Shown one piece after another: positions 29,732-36,077 of a stretch of 36,077 nt of DNA. The stretch lies in NCBI GenBank assembly GCA_003577305.1, contig QEVL01000033.1, positions 1 through 36,077 of the forward strand, given 5' to 3'. Each line of letters begins with the position of its first letter. The stretch's first letter is position 1. The notes under the pieces were generated by a model. It was not told the DNA's origin, ran no database searches, and was given only the letters and a program-made list of their open reading frames with translations. Made by a program: the position numbers and the translations under genes. Origin of the DNA: Burkholderiales bacterium. Its GTDB lineage: Bacteria; Pseudomonadota; Gammaproteobacteria; Burkholderiales; Burkholderiaceae_E.

Positions 29732-31381
29732 TCAGGCGCCTGCCAGGCGCTCGGCCAGCCGGCCATGGCGCTCGGTGGGGCGCAGCGCCGCCTGCTCGAT
29801 GGCATCGCGCGAGCCCCAGACGCTCAAGCGGCGTCGTGCACGCGTGACCCCGGTGTAGACGAGCTCGCGAGTGGCGAGCGGGTGACCCGCGGGCGCGGGC
29901 ACCAGCGCGACCGACTCGAACTCCGAGCCCTGCGACTTGTGCACGGTGAGGGCCCAGGCATCCTGGCAGGCGGGCATCTGCAGCACCGGAAACAGTCGCA
30001 CGCCGGCCGGTCCATCGAAGGCCACCACCAGGTCGGCGTCGCGTGCGCCGCCCTGCCGATGCGGCACGCACACGCCCACGTCGCCGTTGAACAGCCCGAG
30101 GCCCGGTTCGTTCTTCGTCACCATTGCGAGCCTTCCAGCATACCAGTCGGGGCTCCCGGTGCCCGCCGCCAACCGCCGTGCGCGCACGGCGATTGCGGCG
30201 TTCAGCGCATCGACGCCGAGCGGCCCCTCGCGCATGGCCGCGAGCACGCGATGCCGGTCGTAGGCCGCGAGCACCTGCTGCGGCCCAGCACCCGCAACCA
30301 CCGCGTCGAACGCGTCGCGCCAGGCGTGCAGCGCCTCTTCGACGATCGCTGCCGGCTCGGGCGCGGCGAGCGCGATCGTGGCCGGCCAGTCGATCGTCAC
30401 GTTCGCATCCGCGGCGCGCGCACGGATCGCGGCGGCCAGCGTACCGATGTCGGGCGCGTCCTGCTGCCGGTAATTGCGCTCGAGCACGACCACGCCGCCC
30501 AGCGGCGCCGCGCACAGGTCGGCGAACACCGCGCCGGCTTCGACCGACGCGAGCTGGTCGCGATCGCCGGCGAGCACCAGCCGTGCGCCGGGCCCGATCG
30601 AACCGAGCAACCTGGACGACAGCTCGATGTCGAGCATCGAAGCCTCGTCGACGATGACCAGGTCTTCATCGAGCGGCATCGGGGCGCAGCCAGGGTCATC
30701 GACACGCGGGCCGAGCAGCCGGTGCACCGTCTGGCCGGCTGCGGGCAGGCGCGCGCGCAACGCGCCCGATGGATCGAGCGCGGCCAGTTGCGCACCCAGC
30801 GACTGCGCAAGCCGGGCCGCAGCCTTGCCGGTGGGTGCGGCGTAAGCGATGCGCGCCTGCGGCACGGCGCGCGCGAATGCGACCACCAGGCGCGCGAGCG
30901 TGGTGGTCTTGCCGGTGCCGGGGCCGCCGGAGAGCACGGTGAGCCTGCGCAGCAGCGCACAGGCGAGCGCGCGCTGCTGCGGATCGTCGGCGTCGACGCG
31001 GCCGAACACTTCACCGACCACGCGCGCCGGATCTTCGCAACCGTGCAGCGGCGCGGCGACGTCGAGCGCACGCACGGCCCGGGCGAGCGCGGTCTCCGCA
31101 CGCCAGAGCCGGTGCAGGTAGAGCGCCCCGCGCTCGAGCACCAGCGGGCGCGGCTCGCCGGAAGGTCCGACCACCGGGCTGAGCGTGAGCATCTCGCGCT
31201 CGGCCGCGTCGTCGACGTCCACGCAGACGTGCCCCGCATCGGCCGCGCGCCAGGCGAGCGCCGCGAAGCGCCCGACGGCCGCGGCGCTCGCCGCATCGCC
31301 GCCGGTTCGCGCGTGCAGCGCCTGCATTGCGCGGCCGAATTCGCGCGCCACCCGCACTCCGGGCTCGCTCGCGCGCATCAT
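29732..31381 (-). CDS. recD: Exodeoxyribonuclease V subunit alpha, RecD
   Basis: The 5'-3' helicase motor of RecBCD, 549 residues (E. coli RecD is about 608). An N-terminal RecB-contact domain spans 1-145. Walker A is LSGGPGTGKTTTLARL (GKT ending at 159). Motif Ia is YAAPTGKAAARL, motif II is VIVDEASMLD, motif III is LAGDRDQLASVEAGAVFADL, and the C-terminal motifs are ALTVHKSQGSEF and LVYTGVTRARRRLSVWG. The ATG at 31381 overlaps the recB stop (ATGATG). It is the last gene of recC-recB-recD. Confidence 0.96.
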   Translation of the reverse strand: MMRASEPGVRVAREFGRAMQALHARTGGDAASAAAVGRFAALAWRAADAGHVCVDVDDAAEREMLTLSPVVGPSGEPRPLVLERGALYLHRLWRAETALARAVRALDVAAPLHGCEDPARVVGEVFGRVDADDPQQRALACALLRRLTVLSGGPGTGKTTTLARLVVAFARAVPQARIAYAAPTGKAAARLAQSLGAQLAALDPSGALRARLPAAGQTVHRLLGPRVDDPGCAPMPLDEDLVIVDEASMLDIELSSRLLGSIGPGARLVLAGDRDQLASVEAGAVFADLCAAPLGGVVVLERNYRQQDAPDIGTLAAAIRARAADANVTIDWPATIALAAPEPAAIVEEALHAWRDAFDAVVAGAGPQQVLAAYDRHRVLAAMREGPLGVDALNAAIAVRARRLAAGTGSPDWYAGRLAMVTKNEPGLGLFNGDVGVCVPHRQGGARDADLVVAFDGPAGVRLFPVLQMPACQDAWALTVHKSQGSEFESVALVPAPAGHPLATRELVYTGVTRARRRLSVWGSRDAIEQAALRPTERHGRLAERLAGA

Positions 31382-34300
31382 CGGCGCCTCGATGCCGGCG
31401 ATCCGGCGAAGAGACGGTCGAGCGCGTCGACGAGCCGCGCACTCGGCCGCAGCGCGTGCACGCCCGCGCCTGGCGCGCCCGGCGCATCGAGCCCGGCACC
31501 GCGCAGGAAGACGTAGAACGCGCCGCCGCAGTGGCGCTCGTAGTCGTAGTCGCGCAGCCTGCGGCGCAGCCAGCGGTGCAGCGCGAGCGCGTACAGGCAG
31601 GCCTGCAGGGGGTAGGCGTTGGCGCGCATGGCCGCATCGAGAGGGCCCGCCGCATAACAGGCCGCAGAGGTGCCGAGGTGGTTGCTCTTCCAGTCGAGCA
31701 GGTAATAGCGGCCGTGATGCTCGAAGACCAGGTCGATGAAGCCGCGCAGGAAGCCGCTCCAGCGTACGGCGCCGGCGGCGACGTCGAAGTCGAACTCCGT
31801 GCCGACCGCGTCGACCAGCGCGCGATCGGACACCGCGTCGGCCGCGAGCATGAAATCGAGTTCGCGCACCTGCCGCGACGCGGGCACTTCGGGCAGGCGC
31901 AGGGTCTCGCCCTGCGCCGCCCGCAGCGGCGTCGCGACCACCTGCTCGAGCCACTGCGCGAGCTCGGCCGGATCGAAGCGCCGGTAGCCGCCGCGAGCGA
32001 GTCGCCCGGCGACCGCAGCGCGATCGAACGGCGTGTCGAAACGCGCGTCCTCGAGCACCCCGTGCAGACAGGTGCCGGCCTGTGCGCCGGCGGGAAAGCG
32101 GAAGCGGATCGACGCGTCGACGAGCGCAACGGGGTCGCCGGGCGTCCCGGACGGCAACGGCTGCTGGTCGTGGTCGGGGCGCTCGACCGCGTCGAGCACC
32201 CGGGCGGCGCCGCCGTCCGGCCCATGCAGCGAGGTGGCGATGGAACTGAAACTGCTGGTGACGAGCGGCGCGGGAATCGTCGTGCGCCACGCGCGCGCCG
32301 CGAGCAGCGCCGGAGCCGGTGTGCCGGGTGCACGCACGGCAGCCGCGGCGTCGGAGAAGCCGGCGCCTGCGCCGGTTGCGGCAGGTGCGGTACCCGGGGC
32401 TTCGACCGAGGCGGCCGGCGCGAGCGTGGGCGCGTCGACGACGCGCAGCGCCGCCGGATCGGCCGCGCAGGCGCGCTCGCGCCACGCCTCGAGCGCGCAC
32501 CCGATCGTCTCCTCGTCCAGTGGCGGCGGCGTTTTCGCGCCGGCCCGCCGGTCGCGCTGTTCCGCCGGATCGAGGCCGGCCAACAGCCACGCGAGCGGCG
32601 AGTACTGCGCACCCGCGGCCGCACCCCAGAACAGATAGCAGCGCTGCTCGGCACGGGTCAGCGCGACGTAGGCCGCGCGCAACGCCTGCGCGTGGAATTC
32701 GGCGGCGCACTGGCGCCTCGCCTGCTCGCCGGGCGTGAAGTCGAGCACGGCGCGCCAGCCGGCCCCGTCAGTGCGCTCGTGCCAGGTGCACGGTCTCGCC
32801 GCAGCATCGAAGGGCCTGGCGGACCACGCGAATGGCAGGAAGACCACCGGGTATTCGAGCCCCTTGCTCTTGTGCACCGTGAGGATGCGCACCAGGTCTT
32901 CGTCGCTCTCCAGGCGCAACTCCTCGGTCTCGCGCTCGTCGGGTGCGCCACAGGCGCGGCGCCGTGCCCAGGCGCGCAGCGCCGGCTGCGGACCGCGACG
33001 CGCTTCCTCGTCGTCGCCGAGCAGCTCGACCAGGTGCATCAGGTTGGTGAGCCGCCGATCGCCGTCGCGCGTCGCCGCCAGCCGCGCTGCGACGCCCTCT
33101 TCGCGCAGCAGCCTGCGCAGCGCGGCGATCGGGCCGCGACGCAGCCAGTCCTCGCGCGCGCGCGCGAAGCGCGACGCGGCCGCGAGCGCGCGACCCGGAT
33201 CGGCATCGAGCGCAGCCAGGCTCGCCGCGTCTTCGCCCAGCAGCGTGGTCGCGAGCGCCGCGCGCAACAGCCCCGGATCGGTCGGGTCGGCGATCGCCGC
33301 GACGACGCGCATCAGTTCGCTGCATTCGAGCGTGCCGAGCACGCTGTCGCGCGAGACCTCGGCTGCGCCGATTCCGGCCGCAGCCAGCGCGCGCTTGATG
33401 CCGGCGCCCTGCCGGTGCGTGTTGACCAGCACCGCGATGTCGGCGGGCTGCAGCGCGCGCTCGCCCAGTTGCGCGCGGCCGTCGAGCAACCGGCCGATCT
33501 CGCCGACGCAGGCCTCGACGGCCTGGCGCTGCGCCGCTGCCGCGACCAGCCAGCCGGTGTCCGGGTCGGGCCGCAGCCGCACGACGGTGAGTGCAGCGCG
33601 GTCGGCTTCACCGTCGACGACGAGCGCGCGCCGCGGGCGCGCACCGACCGCGGCGTCGGCGAAGCCGATCTCGTCGACCAGGAACGGCCGCTCGCGACCG
33701 AAGAGCACGTTCACCGCGCCGATCAGCGCGCGGCTCGAGCGCTGGTTCTCGCCCAGCCGGTGAATGCGCCGCACCGCGTCGCGCGCATCGAGATACGAGT
33801 AGACGTCGGCGCCGCGGAACGCGTAGATCGCCTGTTTCGGATCGCCGACCAGCACCAGCCCGGGCGAGGCCGAACCGTGGCCCGCGGAAGCACCCGCGTG
33901 CGTGCGAGCGCCCCCTGCGCTGGCAGCCCCCTCGACGTAGACACGCCTGAAGATCGCCCACTGCAGCGCATCGGTGTCCTGGCATTCGTCGATCAGCGCG
34001 ATCGGATGCCGCTCGCGCAGCGCTGCGGCGAGTGCCGCGCCGCCATCGGGGTCGGCGAGCGCATCGTGCACCACGCGCAGCAGCTCGTCGAAGCCGAGTA
34101 CGGTGGCCTGCGCGAGCGCGTCCGGGCGACTCGCGTGCGCCGAGGCGGCGATCTCCTGCGCGACCAGTGCCGGAAGCTGTGCGAGCGAGCCGCCGATCGA
34201 CACGAACCGCTCGCAGGCGAGCGGCAGCGCGAATGGCGGCACGCGATCACCGAAGCGCGAAACCGCGAGCCTGGCGAGCGCGTCGGGCAGCGCTGCCGGC

Positions 34301-35127
34301 TGCGGGTCGGCGCAGAACTCGCGCAACGCAGCGAGCCAGCCGGTCGCCCAGCCGACACGAAAGCGCGTGCCGTCGGCGTTGCCCCTCGTGCCGAGCCAGC
34401 CGAGCAGCGCATCGCCTTCGCTCGCCAGCGCCGCGGCGAGCGCTTCGCGCGCCTCGGCCAGCTCGCGCTCGATGTCGCGCCATTCGGCCGCGGCGGGCGC
34501 CACGCGCGCCAGCGGCTGCGCGGCGATCGCGCGCACCGCGGCGCGCAGCGTCCCGGGGTCGAGCCCGGCGAGCCGAAACGCGAGCAACCGCGCGGGCGAA
34601 GCCTCGCGCGCCTGCGCGCGCCACCAGTCGGCGAGTCGCTCGAGCTCGGGCGCGGTACTCCCGGCGCTCACCGGCAGGCCGGCCGGCACTCCGATCGACA
34701 GCGCGTGCTCGTCGATCACGCGCTGGCAGTAGCCGTGGATCGTGTACACCGCCATTTCGTCGGCCCGCGCCAGTGCGACGCGCAGCAGCGAACGCGCACG
34801 ATGCGCCGCCGCGTCGTCGAGGCGCGCGGCGAAGGCGCTGCAGAACGGTTCGTCGACCGCGCTGGCTCGCCCCTCGAGGCGATCGTCGAGCAGCCGCTCG
34901 AGCTGCGCGATGCGCTGGCGGATGCGCGCACCCAGCTCGGCAGTGGCCGCGTTGGTGAAGGTCACCACGAGCACCTGCTCGATGCCCAGCCCGCGCTCGA
35001 CGAGCGCGCGCACGACCAGTCCGGCGATGGTCCAGGTCTTGCCGGTGCCGGCATCGGCCTCGAGCAGATGCAGCCCCTCGAGGATCCGGGCGTCGAAGAC
35101 CGGGTGTGCGGCCAGCGGATCGCTCAC
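31378..35127 (-). CDS. recB: Exodeoxyribonuclease V subunit beta, RecB
   Basis: The 3'-5' helicase and nuclease of RecBCD, 1249 residues. Walker A is ADAGTGKT (24-31), followed by VLVVTFTNAATAELGARIRQR. Motif II is IALIDECQDTDALQW, motif III is LVGDPKQAIYAFRGADVYSYL, and motif V is ILTVHKSKGLEYPVVFLPF. Motif VI is YVALTRAEQRCYLFWG. The C-terminal nuclease has YLLDWKSNHLG, with Asp1145 and Lys1147 as metal-binding and catalytic residues. The start is a GTG at 35127 overlapping the recC stop (GTGA), with GAGGAG upstream. A Gly/Ala-rich insertion (near GGARTHAGASAGHGSASPG) follows motif II. Confidence 0.97.
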   Translation of the reverse strand: MSDPLAAHPVFDARILEGLHLLEADAGTGKTWTIAGLVVRALVERGLGIEQVLVVTFTNAATAELGARIRQRIAQLERLLDDRLEGRASAVDEPFCSAFAARLDDAAAHRARSLLRVALARADEMAVYTIHGYCQRVIDEHALSIGVPAGLPVSAGSTAPELERLADWWRAQAREASPARLLAFRLAGLDPGTLRAAVRAIAAQPLARVAPAAAEWRDIERELAEAREALAAALASEGDALLGWLGTRGNADGTRFRVGWATGWLAALREFCADPQPAALPDALARLAVSRFGDRVPPFALPLACERFVSIGGSLAQLPALVAQEIAASAHASRPDALAQATVLGFDELLRVVHDALADPDGGAALAAALRERHPIALIDECQDTDALQWAIFRRVYVEGAASAGGARTHAGASAGHGSASPGLVLVGDPKQAIYAFRGADVYSYLDARDAVRRIHRLGENQRSSRALIGAVNVLFGRERPFLVDEIGFADAAVGARPRRALVVDGEADRAALTVVRLRPDPDTGWLVAAAAQRQAVEACVGEIGRLLDGRAQLGERALQPADIAVLVNTHRQGAGIKRALAAAGIGAAEVSRDSVLGTLECSELMRVVAAIADPTDPGLLRAALATTLLGEDAASLAALDADPGRALAAASRFARAREDWLRRGPIAALRRLLREEGVAARLAATRDGDRRLTNLMHLVELLGDDEEARRGPQPALRAWARRRACGAPDERETEELRLESDEDLVRILTVHKSKGLEYPVVFLPFAWSARPFDAAARPCTWHERTDGAGWRAVLDFTPGEQARRQCAAEFHAQALRAAYVALTRAEQRCYLFWGAAAGAQYSPLAWLLAGLDPAEQRDRRAGAKTPPPLDEETIGCALEAWRERACAADPAALRVVDAPTLAPAASVEAPGTAPAATGAGAGFSDAAAAVRAPGTPAPALLAARAWRTTIPAPLVTSSFSSIATSLHGPDGGAARVLDAVERPDHDQQPLPSGTPGDPVALVDASIRFRFPAGAQAGTCLHGVLEDARFDTPFDRAAVAGRLARGGYRRFDPAELAQWLEQVVATPLRAAQGETLRLPEVPASRQVRELDFMLAADAVSDRALVDAVGTEFDFDVAAGAVRWSGFLRGFIDLVFEHHGRYYLLDWKSNHLGTSAACYAAGPLDAAMRANAYPLQACLYALALHRWLRRRLRDYDYERHCGGAFYVFLRGAGLDAPGAPGAGVHALRPSARLVDALDRLFAGSPASRRR

Positions 35128-36077
35128 GACTGCTCCTCGCGGCGGGCGCGCAGCACCACGTCGTCGAGAATCGGACGGTAGACGCGCTCGCCCAGCCCGA
35201 GCACCGCCTCGAGATCGGGCTCGGCGTCGCGCAGCAGCGCGAGCGCGGCCGGCCGCGCCAGCTCGGGCACCGGCCCGGCGAAACCGCTGCCGACGAGCGT
35301 GGCGCGCGCGCGTTCGCGGGCCGTGGCCTCGCGTTCGTGCGGCGCACGCTGCGCGCCGCCGCGCGCGGGCGCAACCAGCGCCAGCGCGTAGCGCAGCCAG
35401 CTGCGCGGAAACAGCGCCAGCGGCTCGCTGCCGATGCGCCTGGCCCACGCGAGCGCGTGGCGCAGGCTGCGCTGCGGATCGGGGCAGCCCAGTTCCACGA
35501 ACCAGTCGGGCGCGACCAGGCGCGCAGGCGGACCGCCATGCGTCTCGCGCCACAGCGCGGCGCGCAGCCACGCATCGATCAGCGCGTGCATGCCCAGCGG
35601 AAACGCGGTGGCGAAGACCGGCGCACCGTCGGCGCCGAGCATCGGCGCGGCCGCAACGATGCGCACCTCGTCGAGCGTCACCGCCACCGTCACGGGGGCC
35701 TGCTTCGGCGCCGCAGGCCCCTCGGGCAAGACCTCCCGGACCAGAGCACGCGCGCGCCGCACGATCGCCTCGGCCTGGCTGCGTCCCGGCGCGCCCGCTG
35801 CGGTGGGCGGCGCGAGCGCGAGCTCTTCGACCAGGCGGCGCGCATCCTCGCCCGCCAGCAGCCGCTCGACGCAGGACTGCATCAGCACGCGCTCGTCATC
35901 GGCGATCCACAACGGCTCGGTATCTTCGGGCGGCGCCCGCTCGCGCAGCAGGCGCACGCCCAGCGCCTCGCGCAGCCAGCTGGCCGGCGGATCGGCGAGC
36001 GCGTCGCGCAGCGCCTCCACCGCGAGCGTGGCCGCACGCGGCGCCCCGGCCCCGGGCGATCGGTCGGCGGCACAGGC
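35124..36077 (-). CDS. recC: Exodeoxyribonuclease V subunit gamma, RecC (C-terminal part; 5' end outside window)
   Basis: The C-terminal 317 or so residues of RecC, the inactive-helicase subunit that recognises Chi and splits the DNA strands. The frame is open to the window edge. Segments such as FATAFPLGMHALIDAWLRAALW, PDWFVELGCPDPQRSLRHALAWARR and PLALFPRSWLRYAL, ending EADL-like ERVYRPILDD, fit the RecC C-terminus. The assignment rests strongly on position directly before recB with a 4-nt overlap. Internal GTG codons such as that at 36020 are not starts. Confidence 0.9.
   Translation of the reverse strand, partial: ACAADRSPGAGAPRAATLAVEALRDALADPPASWLREALGVRLLRERAPPEDTEPLWIADDERVLMQSCVERLLAGEDARRLVEELALAPPTAAGAPGRSQAEAIVRRARALVREVLPEGPAAPKQAPVTVAVTLDEVRIVAAAPMLGADGAPVFATAFPLGMHALIDAWLRAALWRETHGGPPARLVAPDWFVELGCPDPQRSLRHALAWARRIGSEPLALFPRSWLRYALALVAPARGGAQRAPHEREATARERARATLVGSGFAGPVPELARPAALALLRDAEPDLEAVLGLGERVYRPILDDVVLRARREEQS

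Noticed and set aside
31327..35181. A 1284-codon open frame on the + strand opposite recB
   Set aside because: It is antisense to a complete, motif-bearing RecB and has the Arg/Gln/Ala/Gly-rich composition of a high-GC shadow frame. No recognisable domain is present.

Overview
The window is dense, very GC-rich chromosomal DNA. Gene content and order point to a betaproteobacterium, probably of the order Burkholderiales. The grounds are the rpsF-priB-rpsR-rplI-dnaB block, the alaC-hom-thrC-moeA-moaD/E series, Bcp next to a PIN-PhoH protein, a phasin of polyhydroxyalkanoate granules, and recC-recB-recD. This placement is inferred from gene families and order, not from an rRNA gene. No rRNA, tRNA, CRISPR array, IS element or phage gene was seen.

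Layout. (1) 2-1239 (+): end of an Old Yellow Enzyme and a HAD phosphatase. (2) 1313-5363 (-): molybdopterin cluster mobB-moeA-moaD-[ccdA-ccdB]-moaE-eamA. A toxin-antitoxin pair with its own promoter sits between the two molybdopterin synthase subunit genes. (3) 5478-9454 (-): alaC-hom-thrC for alanine and threonine synthesis, with a (CGGG)6 tract against the thrC start codon. (4) 9535-12083 (+): Mth938-domain protein, Bcp peroxiredoxin, PIN-PhoH ATPase. (5) 12048-12442: a 395-bp near-palindrome that carries the last codons of two convergent genes, phoH and a PLP dehydratase. The dehydratase seems to have gained its C-terminus from phoH. (6) 12407-16932 (-): dehydratase, dnaB with an in-frame 153-residue mini-intein, then rplI, rpsR, priB and rpsF, with a clear promoter and a clear terminator. 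(7) 17151-29709: an FFLEELY-motif protein; a Tat-exported small subunit, GMC oxidoreductase and lipase; a two-domain fatty acyl-CoA reductase divergent from a phasin-patatin-TetR-TPR-SAF oxidoreductase run; and a SulP transporter. The middle of this region reads as a lipid, fatty-alcohol and storage-granule locus. (8) 29732-36077 (-): recC (partial), recB and recD, joined by 4-nt overlaps.

Most noteworthy are the DnaB mini-intein, the giant palindrome with its C-terminal swap, the ccdAB module inside the moa operon, the tetranucleotide repeat at thrC, and the acyl-CoA reductase/phasin/patatin locus. All calls come from reading the sequence and recalling families; no database search was run.
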